Below, one piece after another: positions 43,816-53,061 of a stretch of 64,000 nucleotides of DNA. The stretch's first letter is position 1. Each line of letters opens with the position of its first letter. Source of the stretch: Halomonas sp. DQ26W (lineage in GTDB: Bacteria; Pseudomonadota; Gammaproteobacteria; Pseudomonadales; Halomonadaceae); contig NZ_QPKI01000004.1 of assembly GCF_003339685.1 (NCBI RefSeq), positions 98,265 through 162,264 on the forward strand, given 5' to 3'. The translations under genes and the position numbers were made by a program. The notes beneath the pieces were generated by a model. It had not been told where the DNA came from. It did not search any database and saw nothing but the letters and a program-made list of their open reading frames with translations.

Positions 43816-45048
43816 TCAATAGTCGGTCATCTCCAGATAACCGACGCCCCGGTTCTCGCCGCTATCGGCATCGCGGGCGACCACTTCTCCTTCCCAGTAG
43901 GGCACGCTGGTGTCCATCCAGCGCTCGGCATGGGGGGCCTCGACGATCAGGTCGAGCTCGGCACGGGGGATTTCCAGGCGCCAACGGGTCGGCACCTCGC
44001 GCCCGGCGGCCTGCCGGGTGCCGAGCGGTTCCATGTGGATCTCGTCCGGCGTCAGCGCGGTGGGCTCGCCCTCGGGGCTGATCCAGGTGCCTGAGCGGTA
44101 GTCGCCGCCGTCCGTGGCGCCGCCGCGCAGTCGGAAGGCCATCAGCTTGTAGCCGCTATCCAGGTGCAGCGAGAACCAGTCCCAGCCGCGCTGCTCGGCC
44201 CCCAGCAACTGGCTGCTCCACTCGCGGTCGAGCCAGCCGCGCCCGCTCACCGTGCGCGTCTCGCCATCCAGGGTGACCTCCCCTTCGATACGCCAGAACG
44301 GCTGGCTGTAGTACATCGAGCCAGAGGACATCGAGCCAGAGGACATCGAACCAGAGGACATCGAGCCCTGGCCGTCGGCGGATTTCTGGCTGAAGCCGTT
44401 CTCGCCGTGGAGCACCAGCGGGCCCTCGGCAGTGAGGGTCAGGTCGTAGCCGAAGCCGCCGTACTCGTCGTCCTGGTGCGCTGTCAATTCAAGCTCGTCG
44501 AAGGTGTCTGTGTCGGGCTCATCGTCTGACGTTTCGTCTGATGTTTCTATATGGCTAGCCAGCTGCCAGTGGTCGATCCAGGCCCGGAACGGCTCGGCCC
44601 GTGCACCGGCCTGGCCATCCCGCTCTTCGAGATCGTCGTCGGAATGGCTGCGAGCAAAGCGTTCCGCTACCCGGTGGGTCTCGCCCCGGGAGACCGCCAT
44701 GTGCGCCATCCACAGCTGGTCGGCGGCCCAGGGCGTGGATTCGGGGCGTTCACCTGGAGGGGTGAGCGCCTGGCGAAACAGGGTCCACTGCAGGCCCAAC
44801 GGTTCGCCTCTGTCGTCCTCCAGGTTGGCGGTGAGGTACCACCACTCGATGCGGTAGTCCGGATGGGCGGCATGGTCCTCGGGGAAGCGCAGGGTGATGC
44901 CTTCATGGGCCTGGGCGAAGTCGCCGGCCTCCTCGCCCAGCCCGGCGAAACCGGCGGGCTCGCCGGGTGCGGCGCCATCTCGCCCGGTGTCGCAGCTGGC
45001 AAGCCACAGCAGCGTCAGCGGTATCACGACCAGCCTGGTGCCACTCAT
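43816..45048 (-). CDS. AttH/CrtC-like secreted hydrolase lipoprotein (lipocalin-like)
   Basis: 410 residues with a lipoprotein-type signal (MSGTRLVVIPLTLLWLASCD; lipobox LASC). The CrtC/AttH double lipocalin-like domains show FPEDHAAHPDYRIEWWYLTA, SGRGWLDREWSSQLL and GWDWFSLHLDSGYKLMAFRL. An internal in-frame 15-base repeat encodes MSSGS three times near the domain junction. Start at 45048 follows GAGGTGA and overlaps the FtsX-like gene. Function is unproven; such proteins are coupled to the FtsX/LolD-like transporter found here. Confidence 0.85.
   Translation of the reverse strand: MSGTRLVVIPLTLLWLASCDTGRDGAAPGEPAGFAGLGEEAGDFAQAHEGITLRFPEDHAAHPDYRIEWWYLTANLEDDRGEPLGLQWTLFRQALTPPGERPESTPWAADQLWMAHMAVSRGETHRVAERFARSHSDDDLEERDGQAGARAEPFRAWIDHWQLASHIETSDETSDDEPDTDTFDELELTAHQDDEYGGFGYDLTLTAEGPLVLHGENGFSQKSADGQGSMSSGSMSSGSMSSGSMYYSQPFWRIEGEVTLDGETRTVSGRGWLDREWSSQLLGAEQRGWDWFSLHLDSGYKLMAFRLRGGATDGGDYRSGTWISPEGEPTALTPDEIHMEPLGTRQAAGREVPTRWRLEIPRAELDLIVEAPHAERWMDTSVPYWEGEVVARDADSGENRGVGYLEMTDY
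44314..44367. repeat. In-frame 15-base tandem repeat within the AttH-like gene
   Basis: The unit CATCGAGCCAGAGGA occurs at 44314, 44329 and 44344 (one base change in the third) and a partial unit follows at 44359. In the protein it gives repeated MSSGS. Copy number change would keep the reading frame, so length variation between strains is likely. Confidence 0.85.
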
Positions 45049-47558
45049 GTATTCACCTCCTCGGCCAGCAGTGCCCGGGGTGGGGTGCGCCACAGCGTGA
45101 TGGCGGGCAGGGCGGTCGCCAGCAGGGCGACTGCCACGGCGGTGGCCAGGGTCAGCGCGATCTCCATCGGGAACAGGAACAGCGGCAGGCGCCAGCCGAA
45201 GGCGGCGACGTTGATCACCGCCACCAGGCCCAGGGCGAGGACGATGCCCAGTGGAATCGCCAGGGCGCCGGTCACCAAGGCGGCGCCGCCGAGCTGGCCC
45301 AGCTGTACCTGGACCAGCTGGGCCCGGGGAATCCCCAGCGCCCAGAGCGGCGCCAGCTGGCGACGTCGCTCACGGGCCTGGGCCAGCAGGCTGGCCAGCA
45401 GTGCCAGGGCCGCCACCCCCAAGGTCAGCGCACTCAGCGCCCGGGTGATGGTGAAGGTACGCTCGAAGATGCCGGTGGCGATGCGTTTCACCTCGCGCTG
45501 GTCCACCAGGCTGTCGCTGCCCAGGCCGAAGTGTTGGCTCAGGGCCTGGCCCAGCGCCGCCTCGTCGGCGCCTGCCGCCAGCACGATGCCGATGGAACCC
45601 GGCGGTGCGCCGAAGCGGCTGGCCAGCTGGGCAGTGGCAAACAGCACTTCCCCCTGGGTGTTGCCGTAGTCGGGATAGACCGCTACCACGGTGGCTTGCT
45701 CTTGGCCCCGGGGGGCGCTCAGGGTCAGCCTGTCGCCTGGGGTCAGCCCCTCGCTGATCGCCAACTGCTCGTTGATGAAGGCCTCGCCGCCGCCGAAGGC
45801 CTGCCAGGCGGCGTCACGGCCCGCGAGGGTGTCCAGCAGTGGCCAGCTCGGCATCAAGGCGTCGCCGGGGGTAATGCCGTAGAGGTGGGTCGGCAGCGCC
45901 AGATCCCGAGTGTTGCCGCCGCGCTTGACCTCGTACAGGGTGGCCTCGATACGGCGGGTGGGCAGCCGTTCGGCCACCTCGCGCCGTTCGCCGAGCCAGG
46001 TTTCGATTTCCTCGAACTGCTCCGCCGGCGGGCGCAGGTAGAGGTCCGCTACCAGGCGCTGGTCCAGCCAGTCGAGGAAGGTGAGGCGAAAGCCACCGAC
46101 CATGCTGCTCACGCCCAGGTTGGCGGAGAGCGCGATCAGCAGAGCCATCATGGCCAGCGACAGCCGCGGCAGCTGGAGCTGCAGGTCGGCCAGGGCCCAC
46201 TGGGCCAGTGGCCGGCGGCGCGCCAGCCGTTCCAGCGCGGCGATAAAGGCTGCCAACAGTGGCGGCAGCCACAGGGCGCTGGCCAGCAGCAGCGCCGCCA
46301 TCAGGCCGAAACCGGCCAGCAGCCCTTCACCCGGCGGCTGCCCGGCGAGCCAGGCCCACAGCACCAGGCCGGTCAAGGCCACCAGGGCACCGGCCAGGGT
46401 CATGAAGGTGAGCTGGCGCCGGAAGCCCGCCCGCCAGGCCTGGGCCTGGCCCAGCCCCAGCACGCTGAGCCGGGCGGCGCGCCACAGCACCCCGGCGCCG
46501 GCCAGGAAGAGCCCGCCCAGGGTGACGGCGATTCCGCCAACCCAATAGTGCCAGGGCAGGTTGAGTTCGGCGGTTACGCCGGCGCCATAGAGGCTGCCCA
46601 GGGTGGCGGCCACGTCCGGCAGCAGCAGCCGTGCCAGCCATACGCCGCTGACGATACCGGCGAGCGCACCAATGATGCCCAGCAGCAACAGCTCCAGGGC
46701 CAGCAGCCCCACCAGGCGGCGCCCCGAGACGCCCAGCGCCCGCAGCGTGCGCAACATGGCCAGGCGCTGTTCCAGCGCCAGGCCCAGCGCCGCCTGAACG
46801 ATGAACAGCCCCACCACCAGCGCAAGCAGTGCCATGGCTGTGAGGTTGAGGTGGAAGCTTTCGGTGAGCTGGCCCGGCGAGGCCAGCGTGGCCGCCCGGC
46901 TCAGTACCAGGCCTGTAGGGGCTTCGTCCAGGGCATGGGGGGCGGTGACCAGCCGCGACAGCGTCTCGCCACTGTCGAGCAGCATCGCGGCCGCGGCGAT
47001 ATCCATCACCAGGGTATCGGGAGGCAGCGAAGGTGCCAGCACAAGCGGTGGTAGTGGCCGCCCGTCGACCAGGCGCGGTTCGCCGCCTGGCGCCTGGCGA
47101 TCCGCTACACCCAGGGCGGGCAGGGTGTCCGGGGCCACGCGGGTCTGCCACGGCGGGGTGAGAAAAATGGTCAGGTCACCTGGTCTTGAAGAGAGGCTGC
47201 CGGCGGTGGCGAAGGCATTGTCGCCGGGCAGGGTGAAGGGCTCGATGCCGATCACCGTCAGCCGGGTGCCATCGGGGGCCTCCAGCGTGCCCTCCAGCAG
47301 CGGCGATATCGGCAGCCCGGCGCGGCGCAGGCGCAGGTAGTCATCCCGGGTCAAGGGTTGGCCGTCGCGGCGCTCCAGGCGGTCGAGCCCGGTGGTGAAT
47401 AACGCCTCGGCGCGGGCGTAGCTGTCGCGGGCCGAGGCATTGATTGCCTGCACGCCGCTCCACAGGGCGCTAGCCACCCACAGGCCCAGCAGCAGCATGG
47501 CGAGTTGGCCCGGATGGCGCTTGTAGTGGGAAAGCAGTGTCGCCAGGGTAGTGAACAT
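45045..47558 (-). CDS. FtsX-type ABC transporter permease (MacB/LolCE-like, duplicated)
   Basis: 837 residues. An N-terminal helix and large periplasmic domain are followed by two sets of FtsX helices (near 240-420 and 700-837), giving about ten helices in a single chain, as in fused MacB-type permeases. The last helices sit in ALTLGVAALALLASLLAQ and ALVTGALAIPLGIVLALG. With the LolD-like ATPase it would act as a mechanotransmission ABC complex, possibly on lipoproteins or the AttH-like partner. Start and stop overlap both neighbours. Confidence 0.85.
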   Translation of the reverse strand: MFTTLATLLSHYKRHPGQLAMLLLGLWVASALWSGVQAINASARDSYARAEALFTTGLDRLERRDGQPLTRDDYLRLRRAGLPISPLLEGTLEAPDGTRLTVIGIEPFTLPGDNAFATAGSLSSRPGDLTIFLTPPWQTRVAPDTLPALGVADRQAPGGEPRLVDGRPLPPLVLAPSLPPDTLVMDIAAAAMLLDSGETLSRLVTAPHALDEAPTGLVLSRAATLASPGQLTESFHLNLTAMALLALVVGLFIVQAALGLALEQRLAMLRTLRALGVSGRRLVGLLALELLLLGIIGALAGIVSGVWLARLLLPDVAATLGSLYGAGVTAELNLPWHYWVGGIAVTLGGLFLAGAGVLWRAARLSVLGLGQAQAWRAGFRRQLTFMTLAGALVALTGLVLWAWLAGQPPGEGLLAGFGLMAALLLASALWLPPLLAAFIAALERLARRRPLAQWALADLQLQLPRLSLAMMALLIALSANLGVSSMVGGFRLTFLDWLDQRLVADLYLRPPAEQFEEIETWLGERREVAERLPTRRIEATLYEVKRGGNTRDLALPTHLYGITPGDALMPSWPLLDTLAGRDAAWQAFGGGEAFINEQLAISEGLTPGDRLTLSAPRGQEQATVVAVYPDYGNTQGEVLFATAQLASRFGAPPGSIGIVLAAGADEAALGQALSQHFGLGSDSLVDQREVKRIATGIFERTFTITRALSALTLGVAALALLASLLAQARERRRQLAPLWALGIPRAQLVQVQLGQLGGAALVTGALAIPLGIVLALGLVAVINVAAFGWRLPLFLFPMEIALTLATAVAVALLATALPAITLWRTPPRALLAEEVNT

Positions 47559-48241
47559 CAGCGATGGCTCGCCTCTCGTTCATCAACGGGGCCGAGCCGG
47601 CCGTGGGTCAGCCGCAGGCAGCGGTCCAGCGGCGCGGCCACCTGGGAGCTGTGGGTCACCATCAGCAGGGCGCTGCCGCTCTCGCTCACCAGCGAAAGCA
47701 ACAGGCCTAGCACCTCGTCGGCACTGGTCTCGTCCAGGTTGCCGGTGGGCTCGTCGGCCAGCAGCAGCGCTGGGCGAGGTGCCAGGGCGCGACCGATGGC
47801 CAGGCGCTGCTGCTGGCCACCGGAGAGCTGTTCCGGGTAGCGTTTCTCCATGCCGGAAAGGCCGAGCCGTTCGATCAGGTGGGCCGCCCACTCCGGGTCG
47901 CACCGCCGGGCAAGTCGGGCCTGCAGGCGCAGGTTGTCGCCAACGTTCAGGCTCGGCACCAGGTGAAACTGCTGGAACACCAGGCCCAGGGTATCGCGGC
48001 GCAACCGGGCCCGGGCGGGCTCGTCCAGCGACGAGATAGCCTGGCCGGCGACCGACACTTCGCCGGCCTCCGGCAGGTCGAGGCCCGCCGCCAGATGCAG
48101 TAGGGTCGACTTGCCGCTGCCCGACTCGCCCATCAGCGCCAGGCTCTCCCCGGCAGCGAGCCGCAGGTCGATGCCGTCCAGCACCTGAAGCGGCCCCTGG
48201 GGTGTCGCGTAGGACTTGTGGACCTGGCGGAATTCGAGCAT
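47558..48241 (-). CDS. ABC transporter ATP-binding protein, LolD/MacB-like
   Basis: 227 residues with Walker A GESGSGKST, signature LSGGQQQR, Walker B LLLADEP and the TGNLD motif typical of the LolD/MacB family. A FQQFHLVPSLNVGDNL Q-loop is present. The stop and the permease start share one base (TGATG), so the two are coupled. It heads a three-gene operon with the permease and the AttH-like lipoprotein. Confidence 0.92.
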   Translation of the reverse strand: MLEFRQVHKSYATPQGPLQVLDGIDLRLAAGESLALMGESGSGKSTLLHLAAGLDLPEAGEVSVAGQAISSLDEPARARLRRDTLGLVFQQFHLVPSLNVGDNLRLQARLARRCDPEWAAHLIERLGLSGMEKRYPEQLSGGQQQRLAIGRALAPRPALLLADEPTGNLDETSADEVLGLLLSLVSESGSALLMVTHSSQVAAPLDRCLRLTHGRLGPVDEREASHR

Positions 48242-48289
48242 GGATGAGCCTTTCCCAGGAAAACGCGTATCGTCCCACAGGCTGGCTGC

Positions 48290-48817
48290 CTAGGCGAAGA
48301 TGCGCTCGAATTCATCCGTGAAGTCGGGAGAAGCGGGTTGAATCCCGATCAGGGCACGGCAGAGTTCGAGCAGCTTGCGTGCTGTCTGGAATAACATGTC
48401 GCTGAGGCCGTGGAGCAGATTGAAATGCTCGGCGACCTCTCTGTAATCCGTGGCATAGTCATGTGCTGCCATGTTGCGAACCATGCGGCAGCGCTGCCAG
48501 TCGTCCATGGAGTCGATCACGCCCTGTTTTTCGAAGAAAGACAACACTTTGAGAAAGCTGTCAGTAGGCTCCCCCATCAGCAGGGCGCAGTGACGCATGG
48601 CGGAAGCCAGGGAGTCCTGAAGCTTGGCGAATCGCTCGTTGATGGCGGCCAGGGTTTCGAACAGGTCGACGTCCTTCTTGCGCGTTTCTAGTTCGGCTGC
48701 GTCGATCGGCCAGTGGAGCTTGCCATCCGACTGATGAAGGAACCATGCGCAGCGCTGAATGGCTTCGAGCAGCTTGGCCAGGTGTCGGCGCTGTTCTTCG
48801 AGCAGATCGTGCGTCAT
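48290..48817 (-). CDS. HEPN-domain toxin of a HEPN-MNT pair
   Basis: 175 residues, all helical. The catalytic HEPN motif Rx4HxY is visible as RNMAAHDY, in which the tyrosine is the known AMPylation target in HepT-type toxins. Such proteins are RNases silenced by AMP transfer from the partner nucleotidyltransferase. Its start overlaps the MNT gene stop by four bases. The size is larger than minimal HepT and nearer nucleotidyltransferase-substrate-binding proteins. Confidence 0.75.
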   Translation of the reverse strand: MTHDLLEEQRRHLAKLLEAIQRCAWFLHQSDGKLHWPIDAAELETRKKDVDLFETLAAINERFAKLQDSLASAMRHCALLMGEPTDSFLKVLSFFEKQGVIDSMDDWQRCRMVRNMAAHDYATDYREVAEHFNLLHGLSDMLFQTARKLLELCRALIGIQPASPDFTDEFERIFA

Positions 48818-49116
48818 GCGGCCTCTTCCAATGGGCAGCCCTGTGTGAGGGCGATGGCCTGGAAAGGTGAAGGAGTCCTATCCCGCGAGTAGGCCAGAAG
48901 ATCCACTGGCAGGAAAAGCCTCTCTTCAAGCTTACCCTTGATTTCGGCTAGGATCAGGCGTGCCAAAGGGGTTGGCGAGATGAGTAACAGATCGAGATCG
49001 CCGCCCTTGCGGTTGTCATCCAGGCGCGAGCCGAACAGTCGCACTTCGACGTCTTTGCCGGCGATGTCGCGGACGGTCGTTAGAATGGTGTGGATCTGTT
49101 CGTGCGTCAGGCGCAT
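48814..49116 (-). CDS. Minimal nucleotidyltransferase (MNT) antitoxin
   Basis: 100 residues with the nucleotidyltransferase motif GSRLDDNRKGGDLD, i.e. GS-x9-DxD, and a further acidic strand ending DLLAYSR. In HEPN-MNT systems the MNT enzyme AMPylates the toxin on its motif tyrosine. Gene order MNT then HEPN with a four-base overlap supports a functional module. It is divergent from the AraC gene, with only about 20 bases between starts if the long AraC start is used. Confidence 0.8.
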   Translation of the reverse strand: MRLTHEQIHTILTTVRDIAGKDVEVRLFGSRLDDNRKGGDLDLLLISPTPLARLILAEIKGKLEERLFLPVDLLAYSRDRTPSPFQAIALTQGCPLEEAA

Positions 49117-49137
49117 GCGACGTACTCCATCAATGGC

Positions 49138-50205
49138 ATGATGAGTCTAGCATCATTGCGCAATATCACGCTTACAGGTGAGCCAGCCTTGACCGTCACG
49201 GTGTCCATGCATTTCGTCAACGAGCTGTTTCGCGGCGTTCCTGCCGTCGGGAATGACCGTAGGAGCTATCTCGAGCGCGCGGGGATTTCGCCGTTCCTGC
49301 TTGCGGCGCCCCATGGGCGTGTCACGGTGGAGCAGTTCGCCACCCTTTATCGGCTGCTGGTGAACGAGTATGACGACGAGACGCCGGGCTTCTTCGCCCG
49401 GCCGCTGCGGGGCGGCACGCTCAAGCTGCTCTGCTTGAGTGTGCTGGAGGCGCCGACGCTAAAGGTGGCGCTGCATCGCTACACGCTGTTCTTCCGCATC
49501 GTGCTGGATGACTTCGGCTATGAGTACACCGTCGAGGACGATCTGGTCAGGGTGGCGCTGGTGGAGCGACAGCCGCCGGCGGGCAGCCGGATCCTGGTCC
49601 ACGAGCTGATGCTCAAGCTGTTCCACGGCATCGCCTCGTGGATGATTGCCCGCAAGATCCCGCCGATCATGATGGAGTGCGCCTACGCCCAGCCGGCACA
49701 CAGCGCCGACTATCTCTATTTCTACCCCGGCAAGGTGCGCTTCGACCGTGCCGAGACTGCCATCTACTTCGACGCCGCGCTGCTCGAGCAGCCAATCCGC
49801 CAGACCAAGCAGAACCTGGGCGCCTTCCTGCGCCGGGCACCCGCCGACTGGTTCTACGTCTCCTTTGCTGATCGCCTGGTCTCGCATCGGGTGCGCGAGC
49901 ATCTCTCGCGCCACCTGGCTTCCTCGGGCTCGGTGCACGACGTGGCGCGAGAGCTGCACATGTCGGTGCGCACCCTGGCGCGTCGGCTGGCCGCCGAGGG
50001 CACCCATTTCCAGGCGGTCAAGGACGAGTTTCGGCGCGACTTCGCCATCCAGGCGCTGACTCGCAGCGAGCGGCCACTGCCGGCCATCGCCGACGAGCTC
50101 GGTTTCCGCGACCTGGCCTGCTTCAGCCGTGCCTTCAAGTCGTGGACCGGCAACTCGCCCGCCGCCTACCGGCGGGCGATCGCGTCCCTGCCCCAGCTTG
50201 CCTGA
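49138..50205 (+). CDS. AraC-family transcriptional regulator with arabinose-binding-like N-domain
   Basis: 355 residues with the long N-terminal domain of the OruR/ArgR-like AraC group (SMHFVNELFRGVPAVGNDRR, ISPFLLAAPHGRVTVEQFATL) and two C-terminal helix-turn-helix motifs (VARELHMSVRTLARRLAAEG, IADELGFRDLACFSRAFKSW). The start is uncertain: ATG at 49138 has no clear site, TTG at 49189 follows ACAGGTGAG, and ATG at 49207 fits the family N-terminus. Effector and target are unknown; the converging transporter and FadD are candidates. Confidence 0.85.
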   Translation: MMSLASLRNITLTGEPALTVTVSMHFVNELFRGVPAVGNDRRSYLERAGISPFLLAAPHGRVTVEQFATLYRLLVNEYDDETPGFFARPLRGGTLKLLCLSVLEAPTLKVALHRYTLFFRIVLDDFGYEYTVEDDLVRVALVERQPPAGSRILVHELMLKLFHGIASWMIARKIPPIMMECAYAQPAHSADYLYFYPGKVRFDRAETAIYFDAALLEQPIRQTKQNLGAFLRRAPADWFYVSFADRLVSHRVREHLSRHLASSGSVHDVARELHMSVRTLARRLAAEGTHFQAVKDEFRRDFAIQALTRSERPLPAIADELGFRDLACFSRAFKSWTGNSPAAYRRAIASLPQLA

Positions 50206-50274
50206 GGCACTTCTTTTGCCGCAGGCCATCTGGCTCAGACCACTTGATTCAGACCTCCTGGCGAATGCGCTTCT

Positions 50275-51171
50275 TCAGGCCGGTTCGATCTTGGCCTGAT
50301 CTCGTGCCAGCTCCTCATGCCGAGTCCAGCGACGATAGAAGACGGTGACAAAGGTAGAGTTGATGACGATGAACAGCGAATACATGACAGGCATCAGCAG
50401 GATGAGCTGCTGAGTTTCACCGGCAAACGTCATGATGACGATCAACACCGCCAGCGGGCCATTCTGAATGCCGGTTTCCAGCGACACCGTTCTGGCTTTC
50501 TGGGGGTTCAGCCGTAGTACACGGGAGAACAGGTAACCGAAAGCGAAGCCGATGAGGCCTATCAGAATGACAGCGGCATAGACTTCCCAGCCGGTCTCAA
50601 CCAGCAGACGCCAGTTTCTGGGCACCCAGGTCACCACCAGGAAGAGGATGACGACGGCGCCGAGAATCCCCCCCATCAGCTCGATGACGGCACCGATATT
50701 GGAGTTCCTGCGGCGCAGCCACATGCCGATAAGGGTTGGAATCAGCAGCACGAAGAGCAGCCGAGCGATCTGATCCGGCGGGATGCGGAAGGCATCATCG
50801 ATGCCCTGGGTGTAAAACTCCATTAGCAAGGGCACCATGACGAAGCCTGCCAGGGTGGAGCAGATGGTCATCATGATGCTCAAGCTGAGCAGACTTTTCG
50901 AAAAATAGGCGAAGATATTGGACGTCGTACCGCCGGGCATGCAGCCAATCAGCACCAGGCCCACCGTTTGCTCAGCAGTCAGGTTCAGCACTCGCGATAA
51001 CAGAAAGGCGATCAACGGCATCAGCATGTACTGGGAGGCAAAACCAACCCCAACTGCCTGAGGGTGGCGCAAGGCCAGCCTGAAATCCTTGAAGGTCAGC
51101 GATGACCCCATGCCGAACATGATGATGACCATCATGATGGACAATAAACTCTCTTCCAATGGACTCAGCAT
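50275..51171 (-). CDS. Bile acid:sodium symporter (BASS) family transporter
   Basis: 298 residues with about nine or ten helices. Family motifs are GLVLIGCMPGGTTSNIFAYF and VSLETGIQNGPLAVL, which form the crossover and sodium sites. Bacterial BASS proteins import organic acids or sterol-like anions with sodium, fitting a halophile. It lies 55 bases beyond the FadD stop on the same strand, so the two may be cotranscribed, perhaps to import and activate a carboxylate. Confidence 0.88.
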   Translation of the reverse strand: MLSPLEESLLSIMMVIIMFGMGSSLTFKDFRLALRHPQAVGVGFASQYMLMPLIAFLLSRVLNLTAEQTVGLVLIGCMPGGTTSNIFAYFSKSLLSLSIMMTICSTLAGFVMVPLLMEFYTQGIDDAFRIPPDQIARLLFVLLIPTLIGMWLRRRNSNIGAVIELMGGILGAVVILFLVVTWVPRNWRLLVETGWEVYAAVILIGLIGFAFGYLFSRVLRLNPQKARTVSLETGIQNGPLAVLIVIMTFAGETQQLILLMPVMYSLFIVINSTFVTVFYRRWTRHEELARDQAKIEPA

Positions 51172-51226
51172 GCCTTATGCTCCAACATTGTTGTTATCAA
51201 TCCCGATAAATCAACCGATGAGCCGA

Positions 51227-52963
51227 TCAATCGCCAGTGACTGCGGCTCGCACTTCCTTGCGCAAGACCTTGCCAACCGGTGTCTTGGGCAACTCGCTCC
51301 AGAACACGACTTTTTTGGGCACTTTGTAGGCAGCCAGTTCCTGCTTGCAGTGCGCGATGACCTCCTTCTCGGTGACGCTCTCCTCACGCAAGACCACATA
51401 GGCATGGACGGCTTCTCCGGTCTGGTCGTCGGCTACCCCAATCACCGCTGATTCCTGTACTTGGGGAATGCGGGCAATGCAGTCTTCGACTTCATTGGGG
51501 TAGACGTTGAAACCGCTGACCAGAATCATGTCCTTCTTGCGATCGACAATGCTGAAATGGCCGTCTTCGCTCATGACACCGATGTCGCCCGTGTAGAACC
51601 AGCCATTCTTGATGGCGTTGGCGGTTTCCTGGGGGTTATTCCAGTATCCCTTCATGACCTGTGGCCCGCGCACGATGATTTCGCCCGGCTCACCGACCGC
51701 TACCGGCTCGCCCTGCTCATCGACAATGCGCACATCGGTATCCGGGGCGGGTATTCCGATGCTGTCGGACCGCTCCTGGCCGATGGGGTTGAAACAGATG
51801 ACCGGGGACGTTTCCGTCAGGCCATAACCCTCGGCAATGGGGCTACCCACCACCGCGCGCCACCGCTCGGCTACCGCCTTGTGCAGTGCGGTACCGCCAG
51901 CCAATGCTACCTTCATGGATTGAGGTGGATAGACGGTGAACCATTCCTCGTTCAACAGGGCGTTATATAGGGTGTTGACGCCCGAGATCCAGGAAATGGG
52001 GTAGTTGTCGAAAGCACGCTGGCAATTTTGAATCGGGCGTGGGCTGGGCACCAGAACGTTGTGCGCTCCCTTATGGTAAAAAGCCAACAGGTTAACGGTG
52101 AAGGCAAAGATGTGGTAGATCGGCAAAGCCGTCAGGATGCATTCCTTGCCCGGCTCAATGTGATCACCGGCGACCGAATCGACCTGCTCCAGGTTACTGA
52201 TCAAGTTGCCATGGGTCAGCTCGGCGCCCTTGCTGACCCCGGTGGTGCCTCCTGTGTACTGCAACAAGGCAGTATCCGACCGGGCCAAATGCTGCCAGTA
52301 CTGGCGAACATCGATGCTGGCCGCGGCCTTCGCTTCCTGTCCTTTTTTCAAGGCTTGATCGATGGTGTCGACTACCAGCCGGTGTTTGGGAATCACCCGG
52401 TTCCAATACTTCAGTACTGCTTTTAAAACGCCGCGAACCACAGGCGGGAACCACTGAGCAACAGAGGTGACGACCACCTGCTTGATGCCAGTCTGTTTAA
52501 TGATGGCTTCCAGCTTGTCGACAAACATATCGACGATGACCAGCGCCTGCGCACCGCTGTCATTTAACTGATGTTCCATTTCCCTTTTGGTGTAGAGCGG
52601 ATTGACGTTCACCAGAATGCAACCAGCCTTGAGGATACCAAAAGCCACAACGGGCAGCGTCAGGCAGTTGGGCATCTGCACGGCCACACGGGTGCCGGCT
52701 TCCAGCTTGAGGCACTCGCGCAAATAAACGGCGAAGGCGTCCGACATTTCATCGACTTCGGCATAGGTCAGACGACCATTCATGCCGTTAGGCATGCAGG
52801 TGGTGAAGGCGAGTTGCTGGCTGTAGTTTTGCCCTGCCGCCTGGATGAGCGCCGGCAGGTTATCGTGTGAATGGTGACTGTCTGTTGCTTCACCGGCTTC
52901 AGATCGAGCGGCCCGGTAATGGCTCATCCAGGGTTTGTTGTCGTAATAGTGAACATTCGACAT
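51227..52963 (-). CDS. fadD: Long-chain acyl-CoA synthetase FadD-like
   Basis: 578 residues of the ANL family: AMP-binding motif LLQYTGGTTGVSKGAELTHG, IAEGYGLTETSPVI, FYTGDIGVMSEDGHFSIVDR, and the C-terminal catalytic lysine in PVGKVLRKEVR. N-terminal LTYAEVDEMSDAFAVYL is as in FadD. It activates fatty acids or similar carboxylates to CoA esters using ATP. Start at 52963 (MSNVHYYDNKPW) follows AGAGGCCC. It might prefer the substrate brought in by the BASS transporter next to it. Confidence 0.9.
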   Translation of the reverse strand: MSNVHYYDNKPWMSHYRAARSEAGEATDSHHSHDNLPALIQAAGQNYSQQLAFTTCMPNGMNGRLTYAEVDEMSDAFAVYLRECLKLEAGTRVAVQMPNCLTLPVVAFGILKAGCILVNVNPLYTKREMEHQLNDSGAQALVIVDMFVDKLEAIIKQTGIKQVVVTSVAQWFPPVVRGVLKAVLKYWNRVIPKHRLVVDTIDQALKKGQEAKAAASIDVRQYWQHLARSDTALLQYTGGTTGVSKGAELTHGNLISNLEQVDSVAGDHIEPGKECILTALPIYHIFAFTVNLLAFYHKGAHNVLVPSPRPIQNCQRAFDNYPISWISGVNTLYNALLNEEWFTVYPPQSMKVALAGGTALHKAVAERWRAVVGSPIAEGYGLTETSPVICFNPIGQERSDSIGIPAPDTDVRIVDEQGEPVAVGEPGEIIVRGPQVMKGYWNNPQETANAIKNGWFYTGDIGVMSEDGHFSIVDRKKDMILVSGFNVYPNEVEDCIARIPQVQESAVIGVADDQTGEAVHAYVVLREESVTEKEVIAHCKQELAAYKVPKKVVFWSELPKTPVGKVLRKEVRAAVTGD

Positions 52964-53061
52964 GAAGGGCCTCTGGTGAAGGGTCTGTCTGCGCAAAGCT
53001 GGAAATCCCTGGCCCGTCACAGTGCCTCAGTCCCTTTTTTATGGTTCTACGCAGACTGGCG

